Source of the DNA: G963662905 sp963676415
Lineage (GTDB): Bacteria; Bacteroidota; Bacteroidia; Bacteroidales; WRLA01
Reading direction: 5' to 3'
Assembly (NCBI GenBank): GCA_963676415.1
Contig: OY781097.1
Coordinates: 930,001-994,000, forward strand
Length of the DNA: 64,000 bases
The notes under the pieces are model-generated. The model searched no databases. It saw nothing but the letters and a program-made list of their open reading frames with translations, and was not told the DNA's origin. Numbering within the stretch: the first letter of the stretch is position 1; every line of letters begins with the position of its first letter. Below, piece by piece: positions 17,145-25,646 of this stretch. A program made the translations under genes and the position numbers.

Positions 17145-18569
17145 TTAGTCCTTGATGATTTTTTTATTGATGATTTCATCGCCTGTCTGGATACTGAGCA
17201 CATAAAGTCCATTGGGCAAATTTTCTATATCGATAAAAAAGGATTTTCCACCGGACAATTCTTCCTTTTTGATCAGCCTGCCCTGAAGATCAAAAATGTG
17301 CACAGTAAAATGATTGCTTAGCAATTTTTCGACATCAATTTTAATTCTGTTCTGCGCCGGAACAGGACTGACCTTTACCTTCGAAGAAAGCAGGCCGTTG
17401 ATTGCCGTATTATCTTTTGAGATGCTTATGGGCAGTGCAATCGTATCGTTTCGCTGTGGATCACAAAGTGTATTTTGTACGACCAGTTGAACAGCATAGG
17501 TGCCTTCTTGGGAATAATAATGCGTAGGATTTTTGATACCACTTATATTGGAAGCACTTCCCGGATCACCAAAATTCCAATGATAAACATCCGCATTATT
17601 GCTTAAATTATAAAAATTGACCTCAACACTATCCTGCTTTTCACTGATTTGTGGCAATGGAGGATAAAAAGCAAAGATTGCGGAGGGCTCCAAACATCGC
17701 AGGCTGTCAGCAAATTGCGCCGAACTGTTTACCTGCAAACCAAGAATATTCGTGCTGACCGCTTTATAAACCGGAAAACCAAACTCAGGACTAAACCATT
17801 CATAAATAATTTCCTGTGGCCGGTCAATAGCCATAATATCATCACCCATTATCAGGCTGTCTTCATAGTTTATGGTAGTTTTTAAGCGTATCACCTCTTC
17901 AAAATCGCGGAAAGGCGTGCGAAGGCTTCCCCAACCGTCAACTTCGGATTCGCGGCTTGTGTTTGTGATATAAACGAAATCCTGACCTAAAGGACGCAGA
18001 TCAATAACAAAGCGAGACTGGTCCGTCCAGCTTTTCCCGTAGGTGAAAGGAAACGCATAAATAATTTCGGGCTCATCGAATGGAACAGCCAGCGGCAACA
18101 TCGCTCCCGTACCCAAATCTACACTCATCCCGCGCATATTCAGGCTGAGGACATCGCCCGTAGTGCTGTAAATATCAGTCATATTGCTTAGGCTGATGCC
18201 CGAAAAGCTAAGTGTATCCTTAAAATTTCTTATTGCCCTTTGTGCCAGCTGATCCCATAAACCTGCGCATGAAACAGGATCATTGCCCTGCAGCACACAA
18301 GAAAGCAGAAAGCTTTCTCTATAACCGGATTCATCACTGCCAATATATTCCAATGATTCCTGGGACGAAATTCCGGTAAGGTAAAAATCCCACTGAAAGT
18401 TTTCGCCCGTCTCCGAGAAATCATAAATCAATAAACTAAGCTGGTTGGCATTGCTTATGAGCTGAGCCTGATGAATCCCGGCATAATCGTTTATAGTATA
18501 GCTTGGCTGGGCATACAGATGGCTGAATATCAAGATAAAGGACAAAAACAGAACAGCTTTTCTGATCAT
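17145..18569 (-). CDS. PKD-domain protein with T9SS sorting domain
   Basis: A 474-residue secreted protein with a signal peptide (FLSFILIFSHLYAQ). A PKD domain lies around residues 320-375 (YHWNFGDPGS, THYYSQEGTYAVQLVV), and the C-terminal T9SS type A sorting domain (VKVSPVPAQNRIKIDV ... GLYVLSIQTGDEIINKKII) starts near 400. The N-terminal 300 residues are not recognised. First gene of the five-gene operon, with no gap before the urea-transporter fusion. Confidence 0.85.
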   Translation of the reverse strand: MIRKAVLFLSFILIFSHLYAQPSYTINDYAGIHQAQLISNANQLSLLIYDFSETGENFQWDFYLTGISSQESLEYIGSDESGYRESFLLSCVLQGNDPVSCAGLWDQLAQRAIRNFKDTLSFSGISLSNMTDIYSTTGDVLSLNMRGMSVDLGTGAMLPLAVPFDEPEIIYAFPFTYGKSWTDQSRFVIDLRPLGQDFVYITNTSRESEVDGWGSLRTPFRDFEEVIRLKTTINYEDSLIMGDDIMAIDRPQEIIYEWFSPEFGFPVYKAVSTNILGLQVNSSAQFADSLRCLEPSAIFAFYPPLPQISEKQDSVEVNFYNLSNNADVYHWNFGDPGSASNISGIKNPTHYYSQEGTYAVQLVVQNTLCDPQRNDTIALPISISKDNTAINGLLSSKVKVSPVPAQNRIKIDVEKLLSNHFTVHIFDLQGRLIKKEELSGGKSFFIDIENLPNGLYVLSIQTGDEIINKKIIKD

Positions 18570-18598
18570 ATTTATTTAGAGTTTGTATATTAAGTCGT

Positions 18599-18729
18599 GT
18601 TTATGGTTAAGAATGTTCGAGGTCAAGGCATTCTCGGTATTGAAAATAAGGAGTCCGCAAAGTTTTGGGATGACTAGTTTCAATACCAAGAATAATCCCG
18701 AAGTTTCTGGAGACATTATGGACAAAAAC
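18599..18729 (-). repeat. Long-hairpin repeat element, copy A (131 bp)
   Basis: Shares its outer arms with copies at 24842 and 33295 (read on the minus strand: GTTTTTGTCCATAATG at one end, ACCTCGAACATTCTTAACC near the other). The inner inverted repeat is TTCTCGGTATTGAAA (18631-18645) against TTTCAATACCAAGAA (18678-18692), 14 of 15 paired. It holds an extra degenerate palindrome at 18696-18711. It sits between two minus-strand operons, and its edge encodes the last residues of the aminotransferase. Confidence 0.75.
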
Positions 18730-19885
18730 TATTTAGGCTATTTGCATAAGCAATTATTTTAATCAGCCCATTCCTTATTTCTTCTTCCTTGCGGGCAATA
18801 TTGATACGGACATAGCGATCGCCTGCTTTTGAAAAATGAATACCGGGAACAATGGCTGTTTTCTCTTTATCATACAAATTTATGGCAAAATCATATCCAT
18901 CAAGCGGAATATTGCCGGGGAGTTTTGCCCAGATAAAATATCCGCCTTCAATGGCAGGGATTTTAAAACCAGAATTCTGAAGCTCAAACTGCATTAACGT
19001 AAAATTATTTGTAATCTTTTTCCGCAGCGTTTCGATGTAAACCCGACCAAAGTCATACTTTTCCAGGTAACGCGCCAAAGCCTCCTGCAAAATTGAAGGA
19101 GCGCATAAGCCCGTATAATCGTGTATGTTGCGGATACGGCGCATATGTTCTTTATTGCATATCAAATAACCGATACGCCATCCTGTTATGCTCAGTAATT
19201 TGGAAAAACTGTTCAGATAAAACAATCTGGGATTATTGGTATCCAAAGGAATATATGCCTTGGTATTTTGATCGTAAACCAGTTCGCGGTAAACAGAATC
19301 CAGAATCAGGTTTATATTGTATTTCTCCGATAATGCGAGCATCTTGTCAAACTCCTCTTTTTTCCAAACTTTTCCCAGAGGGTTGCCCGGAGAATTGATA
19401 AAGATAATGCGCACATTTTCTTTTTTGATCAGCGGTTCCAGTGTACTGAAATCGATGCATAAATCATCGGAAAGCGGAAAGGCATGAAAAGGAACGCCAA
19501 AAATGCGTGGAAGCTGCTCATAGGTTTCGTAAACCGGATCGAAAGCCAGGCAGGAGAATGCGCCTTTAATTTGCTGTTTGAGGTACGTAAAAACCAGGCT
19601 GCCGCCTTCTGTAGCGCCTTGTGTAATCAGTAATTCCTCTGCTTTCAATTGATATGTTCCGTAGTGCCGGCACAATTGATCTACCAGCTTTTGGTTTCCA
19701 TTTCCAGGGGCATACTGATGCAGGTCATTATGTGTCAAACTATTAAGCTCGTCGAGAAGTTGCCCGGGCGGATCAAATCCCGGTAATCCCTGCGCCAGGT
19801 TGATGCCTCCACCGCTTTTCACTTTATTGCTCATAAAGCCAATGAGCGATTCGCGTGCCCCGTTTTTGGTTTCCTCTTTTGTCAT
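18716..19885 (-). CDS. PLP-dependent class I/II aminotransferase
   Basis: A 389-residue fold-type I aminotransferase. The catalytic lysine is K229 in NSFSKLLSITGWRIGY, with the substrate-binding SPGNPLGKV near 165 and a C-terminal RINIARKEEE. The exact amino acid used is unknown. It is the last gene of a six-gene cluster, and its start overlaps the DUF4405 gene by 4 bp (ATGA). Its stop codon lies inside the hairpin repeat A, so the last residues (SFCP) come from the repeat. Confidence 0.9.
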   Translation of the reverse strand: MTKEETKNGARESLIGFMSNKVKSGGGINLAQGLPGFDPPGQLLDELNSLTHNDLHQYAPGNGNQKLVDQLCRHYGTYQLKAEELLITQGATEGGSLVFTYLKQQIKGAFSCLAFDPVYETYEQLPRIFGVPFHAFPLSDDLCIDFSTLEPLIKKENVRIIFINSPGNPLGKVWKKEEFDKMLALSEKYNINLILDSVYRELVYDQNTKAYIPLDTNNPRLFYLNSFSKLLSITGWRIGYLICNKEHMRRIRNIHDYTGLCAPSILQEALARYLEKYDFGRVYIETLRKKITNNFTLMQFELQNSGFKIPAIEGGYFIWAKLPGNIPLDGYDFAINLYDKEKTAIVPGIHFSKAGDRYVRINIARKEEEIRNGLIKIIAYANSLNSFCP

Positions 19886-20628
19886 TCTCCTGCAATAATA
19901 TCAAATAATTCGTGGGGCGTATGTCCTTTTCGCACAGAAATTGCCCGCAGGCTTTCGTCCATCTTGAAATCGGAATAACCGGCAGCTTCTAATCGTTTTT
20001 TGAGTTCGGTTTTGTCAATACCGGCCCTTTCCATTGCATTTTGCAGGCTCATCCGGCCATATCTTAGCTTTTCGCCCGATTGATGGTCCTCATGATTTTT
20101 GTGCAATCCCTCATGAGGTTTTTCACTTTCGTGATGCTGCATCTCTCTTTCACCGTGTTGCCTGTTTCCTTCATAACGGTTCAGATGTCTGCCAATGTCA
20201 GCCCCGGAATCAGCAGGCATCCAGTATTCGTGGCGGAAATAATCACGCAGGGTTTTTAATTCGTTGAACGGCCAAACCGAGGATACGGACAGAAAACTAA
20301 TGAAAACAAAAATAATCAGTGCCGTTAGCCACTCTTTTTTAAACTGGAATTTCTTGCTTAAATGGTTTTTAAAGTAACATGAAAAAGCTTTCCAGTTATA
20401 GATCAAATGAAAAACCGAACTGATAATAAAAAGTATACTCAGCACAAAATGCAGGTCGGCCCACTGATCTTTATCCAGCCCCATTAACGCCCAGTTTGTG
20501 GGATGGGCAATGCGTCCCGCCGGTGTCAGGAACAAAACAAAACCGGATATAACAAGCACAATGAACATAAGCAGGATCAGGACAGAAAAAAACTGCCTGA
20601 AATGGAATTTTTGGCTGGGATGGTTCAT
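19882..20628 (-). CDS. DUF4405 membrane protein with His-rich loop
   Basis: A 248-residue membrane protein. Three membrane segments near residues 10-32, 58-80 and 98-118 contain histidines (DLHFVLSILFIISSVFHLIYNW) as in the cytochrome-b-like DUF4405 family, so heme binding is plausible. A soluble stretch very rich in His and Glu (residues about 150-190, NRQHGEREMQHHESEKP and on) could bind metal. A small alpha-helical C-terminal domain follows. It lies between a decarboxylase and an aminotransferase in one tight operon. Confidence 0.8.
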   Translation of the reverse strand: MNHPSQKFHFRQFFSVLILLMFIVLVISGFVLFLTPAGRIAHPTNWALMGLDKDQWADLHFVLSILFIISSVFHLIYNWKAFSCYFKNHLSKKFQFKKEWLTALIIFVFISFLSVSSVWPFNELKTLRDYFRHEYWMPADSGADIGRHLNRYEGNRQHGEREMQHHESEKPHEGLHKNHEDHQSGEKLRYGRMSLQNAMERAGIDKTELKKRLEAAGYSDFKMDESLRAISVRKGHTPHELFDIIAGE

Positions 20629-20640
20629 AATATATAAAAA

Positions 20641-21999
20641 TTAAAGTTCAAAATCTTTCAGATATTCGGGCAGCTCTTCCTGATCTTTGATTGTATTCAT
20701 GTTTTCACTTCTTCGGATCAGGTGGGCTTTCGATTTCTCGTCGATGAGCACAATATTGGGTCTCAAAGTAATAAACTGCATCCATTGGGTCATATTGTAT
20801 GCGCCCGCATGATGCACTACAAAGTGGTCGCCTTTATTGAGCAATGGCATTTCTACCGATTCGCGCAGCACGTCAATGTTCATACAGAGCGGCCCGTAAA
20901 TTTTGGTCGGCTCGGTATATTGCGAAAATTCCTGCGCCGGGCTAATTTTATGGTCGTACCAAAACGATGTAAAAAGGATATTCACACCCACATCGCTAAT
21001 GGTGACCCGTTCACTTTTTGAAGAACGTTTGTTGGCAAGCACAGTTCCCAAGATAAAGCCGGCTGTGTCAATAAGTGCCCTTCCGGTTTCGAGGATAAGC
21101 AGGGGCATTTCCTGAGGGTTGATTTCGCTGTTGAGCAGTGCGCTGCTGATGGCTTCGGCATAGTCGTCCATTCTGGGACTCATATCAACACCCTGAAGAT
21201 AAGCGCCTTTTAAAGTGTTCGTGGATGCAAACCCACCGCCCATGTCTATGTATTTGATGCTATGGTTGAATTTCCTCTTTAATCCAATGGCCAGGTCAGC
21301 GAGTTTGCCTGCCGCGATTCCGTATGCCGGCGCAGAAAGAATAAACGTTCCAATATGGCAGTGCAGACCAATTAGATCCATTTTGCCCGAATGCATGATT
21401 TTATTCAAAACATCCCACGCCTGTCCGTTTTCATAATTAAAACCAAAACGGTCCCACATCGGATGAATTCCGGTGTCCATATTCACACGGATGGCTACTT
21501 TGGGGCGTGCATTCAGTTCTCCTGATAATTCTGCAATGGTGTAAAACTCATCTAAATGGTCAATATGGATCAGCGAACCTTTTTCAATGGCTTTTTTAAG
21601 GTCATCGCGGCTTTTATCCGGACCGTTAAAAATAATTCTTCCTCCATCAACACCAAGCGACAGCGCTTTGTCGTATTCAAAGCCGCTAACAACTTCTGCC
21701 CAGCTGCCTTCCTGATGATAGATGTTGCAAACAGCATCGAGGTAATTGGTTTTGTACGACCATGCAAATTGTACTTTTGGATAACGTGTTTCAAAGGATT
21801 TTTTGGCTTTACGGTAATTGCTGCGCATTGTTTTTTCGGACAACACAAAAAGTGGTGAACCGTATTCTGCAATTAGGTCTTTTACAGGCACGCCATCAAT
21901 ATGGGTTTTGGGCGTATATTCCGTTCTGCTGCCAAACTTATTGGGCATATTGCTTTCCAGTTTCTTAATGGCCGGACGTTCATATATTTTCATTGTCAT
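20641..21999 (-). CDS. LysA-fold (type III PLP) decarboxylase with altered substrate motifs
   Basis: About 452 residues from MTMKIYERP (the ATG at 21993 is also possible; the longer frame runs into the ATP-grasp gene). Family features: PLP lysine K83 in SYKTN, HCHIGTF, GGGFAS, and a GPLC motif. In diaminopimelate decarboxylase the active-site motif is CESGD and the PLP-phosphate motif EPGR; here these read CMNID and ETGR. The fold is clear, but diaminopimelate is unlikely to be the substrate. It follows the ATP-grasp gene by 19 bp. Likely acts on an amino acid or carrier-bound intermediate (inference). Confidence 0.85.
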   Translation of the reverse strand: MTMKIYERPAIKKLESNMPNKFGSRTEYTPKTHIDGVPVKDLIAEYGSPLFVLSEKTMRSNYRKAKKSFETRYPKVQFAWSYKTNYLDAVCNIYHQEGSWAEVVSGFEYDKALSLGVDGGRIIFNGPDKSRDDLKKAIEKGSLIHIDHLDEFYTIAELSGELNARPKVAIRVNMDTGIHPMWDRFGFNYENGQAWDVLNKIMHSGKMDLIGLHCHIGTFILSAPAYGIAAGKLADLAIGLKRKFNHSIKYIDMGGGFASTNTLKGAYLQGVDMSPRMDDYAEAISSALLNSEINPQEMPLLILETGRALIDTAGFILGTVLANKRSSKSERVTISDVGVNILFTSFWYDHKISPAQEFSQYTEPTKIYGPLCMNIDVLRESVEMPLLNKGDHFVVHHAGAYNMTQWMQFITLRPNIVLIDEKSKAHLIRRSENMNTIKDQEELPEYLKDFEL

Positions 22000-22018
22000 G
22001 ATGTTCTTTTTTTGATGT

Positions 22019-23065
22019 TTATAATTCTCCTGTTGTCGAAATCTGCTGGAATTCGTCCAGCTCAACAATCATATCCCAGGCATAGCGTATAAACATTTTT
22101 CCTACGCGATAGCCGTCGTATGGTTTCACTTCATTTCCCAATGCCAGATTGACCAATGCTTCAGGAATGTTTTGACCTACCCCTGCCGAAAGGTAAATCC
22201 AGGCGGGCATGCGGGGATTAATTTCCAAAAGATAAAATTCGTTTTTGCTGTTTTTCATCAATTCAAGCTCAAAACCGCTTTTCCATTTGGTTTGGCTGAT
22301 AAAATGATGTGTCAGCTCAATCATCTTTTCATCGGCGATGCTGATGCCGCCCCAGGCTTTGCCTTTATCGGTAATATATTGTTTGCGCATGGGAACGGCT
22401 GCAATGGTATTTCCTTTTCCGTCACCGAGTCCGGTTACATTATATTCAGAACCATGGACAAACTCCTGTATGATGATCGGAAATCCCCATTTGGCACTGA
22501 TTTTATTGAAAAGACTGGTCACCTGATCGGTCGAATATGCAATACCGGCATCATAATATTTCCCTTTTACGAGGAGCGGAAAACCAAATTCTTTTTCCAG
22601 AGAGTATAATCCATTCAAATCGTAAATAGCTTTCGATTTTGGCACTTTAATATTGTATTTCTTGCCGAAATCGGGCAGGTTTATTTTTTGCCGTTCTTCA
22701 AATTGCTCCATAGTGGGCAGGAAAACCTTAATTCCCATATTTTTCAATGCAGGCTCAAGGAGGATAAAGGGATATAATTCGGCATCGAAATTGGGAATAA
22801 TTACATCCAGTTTTTCCTGTTCATGGATGTATTTGATGCGCTCCAGCACCACGGCTGTGCCTGCCGAAGGATAGGGAAAATGATAGGTTTTGCTGAAAAG
22901 GTCATGCATATAAATGCCCGGCTCCAGAGATTCGTATGCCAGCCCGATAAGATTGACATCCAGACTGGGAGCTTCCATTAGGCAGCGTGCAACTGCAACT
23001 CCGGGGCCGGGACTGTCAATGGCGTTCAGGCCGGTTAAGGCAATATTTAATTTTTTCTTTTCCAT
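22019..23065 (-). CDS. ATP-grasp ligase (CPSase-like)
   Basis: A 348-residue ATP-grasp protein related to the carbamoyl-phosphate synthase/PylC group. An N-terminal Rossmann part has GLNAIDSPGPGVAVARCL. The ATP-grasp core includes PLLVKGKYYDAGIAY, IIQEFVHGSEYNVTGLG and the metal site ELELMKNSKNEFYLLEINPR. Such enzymes join a carboxylate to an amine or other nucleophile using ATP. Only 1 bp separates it from the PqqD gene and 19 bp from the decarboxylase. A peptide- or amino-acid-building role is inferred. Confidence 0.88.
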   Translation of the reverse strand: MEKKKLNIALTGLNAIDSPGPGVAVARCLMEAPSLDVNLIGLAYESLEPGIYMHDLFSKTYHFPYPSAGTAVVLERIKYIHEQEKLDVIIPNFDAELYPFILLEPALKNMGIKVFLPTMEQFEERQKINLPDFGKKYNIKVPKSKAIYDLNGLYSLEKEFGFPLLVKGKYYDAGIAYSTDQVTSLFNKISAKWGFPIIIQEFVHGSEYNVTGLGDGKGNTIAAVPMRKQYITDKGKAWGGISIADEKMIELTHHFISQTKWKSGFELELMKNSKNEFYLLEINPRMPAWIYLSAGVGQNIPEALVNLALGNEVKPYDGYRVGKMFIRYAWDMIVELDEFQQISTTGEL

Positions 23066-23066
23066 C

Positions 23067-23306
23067 TTAGTCTGTCAATTGATAGCGTTGCAGTAAATCA
23101 AAAAACTCTTCCACATCTTTTTCTACCTTACTTGCATCGGACTGATATTCAGAGCCGATTTTTTTAATAATCTCCTGTTGTCCATGTCCTTCTTTCATAA
23201 GCTGAAGAATACGGCTTCCGGTTTCGTTGAGGGTAAATGACTCTCCATTCACGGGATTGAAAACGAATCCACTTTCACTGAGAGCTATGCTTTCTCTTAA
23301 TTTCAT
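23067..23306 (-). CDS. PqqD-family peptide-binding protein
   Basis: A 79-residue PqqD-like protein: short beta strands (GFVFNPVNGESFTLNETGSRIL) then helices ending FFDLLQRYQLTD. PqqD and the RiPP recognition elements bind leader peptides and hand them to modifying enzymes; some homologues occur in other contexts. No obvious precursor peptide is seen next to it, and its partner may be the ATP-grasp product. 18 bp after the T9SS gene. Confidence 0.85.
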   Translation of the reverse strand: MKLRESIALSESGFVFNPVNGESFTLNETGSRILQLMKEGHGQQEIIKKIGSEYQSDASKVEKDVEEFFDLLQRYQLTD

Positions 23307-23324
23307 AATATTGATTTTTGGGTT

Positions 23325-24116
23325 TTACTTTTTAATGAATTTTCCGCTGCTGAGCATCCCATCAGAGCTTTGCAGGCTGTAATGATAAATGCCGGGTGCA
23401 AATTGGCTGACATTTAATTGTACCAGGCTCCGGCCTTCTTGCGTAATTATTTTGCGGATCTGCCTGCCGTTCATATCAAAAACAAGAAGCTCAGCGGAGG
23501 ATGTATTGTCAGGAACAGGAATATTGACATGGTCATTGGCTGGAACCGGCCATGCAGGGTTTTTCAGACTATTAAGTTCTTCTGTCAGCGTATTGATCCA
23601 GCTACCGGGAAGGGAATAAACCTTGGTGTCAACCGTAGATGGATATACCGAATAATCATAAATCCAGGAAAACAACTGATAGCTTCCTTCGGCAGGCTGC
23701 ATCAGGCTCAGATAGCCAGAACCCGGCATACTGAGCAAAATCGTGCCGTTTTCATTGATGACCATTCCGCCATATTCATAATAATATGCTACCGTATCAT
23801 AGCGATAGTAAGTTATCGCCATTTCAATGAGGTCATCCGTATCAAAAAGATTATCTGTAACATACTGAATATCATATAAAGTATAACCAAATGGAATCGG
23901 TATATTCACGGTTTTTTCGAGAGCAAAACCATCCGAATAAATCAGGCATTGCTGACCGGCAACATTCATTGTATAATATTTTATACTCCCATCGCTGAGG
24001 GAAGTTATGCCTGCCGACATCCCTGAAAAAGTATGCTGCAGGCTAATTTGCGCATTGAGCAATACAGGCAGAATAAAAAAGAGGGAGATAATAAAACTTG
24101 CTTTTCTCATGTTCAT
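23325..24116 (-). CDS. Secreted protein with T9SS sorting domain
   Basis: About 263 residues from MNMRKASF, which gives a clean signal peptide (FIISLFFILPVLLNAQ); the longer frame upstream is not convincing. The body is beta-rich and unrecognised. A T9SS C-terminal sorting domain (PVPANDHVNIPVPDN ... APGIYHYSLQSSDG) follows. Its promoter motif at 24140 is the only clear one before the PqqD cluster, so it probably heads that operon. Confidence 0.75.
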   Translation of the reverse strand: MNMRKASFIISLFFILPVLLNAQISLQHTFSGMSAGITSLSDGSIKYYTMNVAGQQCLIYSDGFALEKTVNIPIPFGYTLYDIQYVTDNLFDTDDLIEMAITYYRYDTVAYYYEYGGMVINENGTILLSMPGSGYLSLMQPAEGSYQLFSWIYDYSVYPSTVDTKVYSLPGSWINTLTEELNSLKNPAWPVPANDHVNIPVPDNTSSAELLVFDMNGRQIRKIITQEGRSLVQLNVSQFAPGIYHYSLQSSDGMLSSGKFIKK

Positions 24117-24139
24117 AGGTATTTTGATTGATTCAAATA

Positions 24140-24147
24140 CAAAAGTA
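24140..24147 (-). promoter_or_regulatory. Putative -7 promoter element (TACTTTTG) of the PqqD operon
   Basis: TAnnTTTG match about 25 bp before the T9SS gene start, and the only clear promoter seen upstream of the six-gene cluster down to 18716. Confidence 0.5.
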
Positions 24148-24295
24148 CATCCGCAAGAGGGCATGGCTGTTACAATATTTCAGGAAAATGTTATAAAATT
24201 TATTCTACTTTGTTAATAGACTCTATTTGAGTTAATTAAAAGTTTTATTCTCTTTTTTTAAGAGCGATTTATTGAACACAAAGCCGTCATTTTTG

Positions 24296-24303
24296 TATTT
24301 TTG
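24296..24303 (+). promoter_or_regulatory. Putative -7 promoter element (TATTTTTG) of purE
   Basis: TAnnTTTG match 28 bp before the purE ATG. Confidence 0.5.
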
Positions 24304-24331
24304 TTGAAGAAATACACATACCTATATACAT

Positions 24332-24838
24332 ATGAAACCACTAGTAAGTATTATTATGGGCAGTACCAGCGACTGGCCTGTTATGGAATCTGCTGCAAAG
24401 ATTCTTGATGAATTTGAGATTCCTTTTGAAGTAAATGCGCTTTCTGCCCATCGCACACCGGAAAAGGTGGAAGAATTTGCCAAAGGTGCTTACGACCGAG
24501 GTATTCGGGTAGTTATTGCGGCAGCAGGCATGGCGGCACATTTACCGGGTGTTATTGCTGCTATGACTCCGCTACCGGTTATTGGCGTGCCCATTAAGGC
24601 TTCTCTCGACGGCCTGGATGCTCTGCTGGCCATTGTTCAAATGCCTCCGGGAATCCCTGTAGCCACGGTTGCCATAAATGGGGCCAGAAATGCCGCAATA
24701 CTTGCAGTGCAGATGATGGCCTCCGGTGATGAAGAGCTGATGAAACGTTTTGTTGCTTTTAAAGAAGATCTGAAAGGAAAAATTGTGAAAGCCAATGAGG
24801 AGCTGGCTACTATTGATTTCAAGTATAAAACAAATTAG
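24332..24838 (+). CDS. purE: N5-carboxyaminoimidazole ribonucleotide mutase
   Basis: A 168-residue PurE class I enzyme, which moves the carboxyl group from N5-CAIR to give CAIR in purine synthesis. Signature motifs GSTSDWPVM (start) and SAHRTP (about 43) hold the catalytic residues, and the glycine-rich GMAAHLPGVIA loop follows. It ends 4 bp before the hairpin repeat B. Confidence 0.97.
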   Translation: MKPLVSIIMGSTSDWPVMESAAKILDEFEIPFEVNALSAHRTPEKVEEFAKGAYDRGIRVVIAAAGMAAHLPGVIAAMTPLPVIGVPIKASLDGLDALLAIVQMPPGIPVATVAINGARNAAILAVQMMASGDEELMKRFVAFKEDLKGKIVKANEELATIDFKYKTN

Positions 24839-24841
24839 TTA

Positions 24842-24964
24842 GTTTCTGTCCATAATGCCCGATCTCAGCGTTATTTCTTTTGCCGGAAACAGTCATTTAC
24901 GCCAGTAAACTCCTTGTTTCCAGCAAAAGAAATGCCTCGACCTCGAACATTCTGAACCAGAAAC
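24842..24964 (+). repeat. Long-hairpin repeat element, copy B (123 bp)
   Basis: Outer ends GTTTCTG / CAGAAAC. The inner stem TTTCTTTTGCCGGAAACA (24874-24891) pairs with TGTTTCCAGCAAAAGAAA (24915-24932), 17 of 18. The conserved outer arm reads GTCCATAATGCCCGATCTCA. Confidence 0.8.
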
Positions 24965-24987
24965 ACGAATCGATGGAAATACACCAG

Positions 24988-25045
24988 TTAGTTTCCGTCC
25001 ATAATGCCCGATCTCAGCCTTGTTTCTTTTTCAGGCTGCGCAAGC
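24988..25045 (+). repeat. Long-hairpin repeat element, half copy C
   Basis: Repeats the left arm of copy B (TTTCCGTCCATAATGCCCGA, then TCTCAGCCTTGTTTC) but has no matching right arm. Tandem to copy B. Confidence 0.7.
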
Positions 25046-25098
25046 ACCTTAACAGCTGTGCTATGGCAGGTACAGCGAAGCAATTGCTTAAAAACAGA

Positions 25099-25145
25099 AA
25101 AACCGAAAAACCTGATAATATTGCAAATTCGGGTTTTTCGGTTTT
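25099..25145. terminator. Bidirectional terminator-like hairpin
   Basis: 14-bp perfect stem AAAACCGAAAAACC / GGTTTTTCGGTTTT with a 19-nt loop, between convergent purE and the gene at 25169. Confidence 0.75.
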
Positions 25146-25168
25146 CTTATAAACGAAAGTTACGGGAT

Positions 25169-25606
25169 TTACCTGCGTGCTCCTTTTACAAATGCATTGT
25201 ATTCGGCAGCAGTAAAGTCAAGACCATCGCGGATGAAATTGGCTTTTTCCCAATACTTGGTAATTTCTATACGGCCTACATCAATGCCATCTTTCATAAC
25301 AACTTTTGTGTTTTTGTCGTATTGGCTTTTTGTGTAATTAATGTACTGAGCAATTCTTTTCCAGGCTTCAAGCTGGTCGTTTTTAGGGAATTCCCTCAGT
25401 TCGGTAATAATCATTTGAACGAATTCGTCTTCGTTCATTTTTTTCCAATAGTCAAAAACTTCCTTTTTATCCTTGGAAGACATTTTAATGAAGTGGTCAA
25501 AAACAGCATCAATACGTTTTTTTTCCTGCTTTGTTACATCTTCATCTTCACCGGCAACTGCAACCAAACCGGCATAAACTATTTGTTTGAAATTTAGTTT
25601 AGACAT
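25169..25606 (-). CDS. Small helical hypothetical protein (possibly TerB-like)
   Basis: A 145-residue soluble protein, all helical, rich in Lys, Asp and Glu, with no signal peptide. Early acidic EDEDVTKQEKKRIDAVFDHF recalls TerB-like helical proteins, but the match is weak and I do not assign it. It lies 40 bp after the flavodoxin gene on the same strand and may be co-transcribed. Confidence 0.6.
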   Translation of the reverse strand: MSKLNFKQIVYAGLVAVAGEDEDVTKQEKKRIDAVFDHFIKMSSKDKKEVFDYWKKMNEDEFVQMIITELREFPKNDQLEAWKRIAQYINYTKSQYDKNTKVVMKDGIDVGRIEITKYWEKANFIRDGLDFTAAEYNAFVKGARR

Positions 25607-25646
25607 AATTCTACTATTTATTTGAGACGCTCAATTTATTAATAAT

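Larger units (their letters stand above)
24839..25168. other. Gene-free region with repeats and terminator
   Basis: Holds one full and one half copy of the long-hairpin repeat and a bidirectional terminator. No supportable ORF. Confidence 0.7.
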
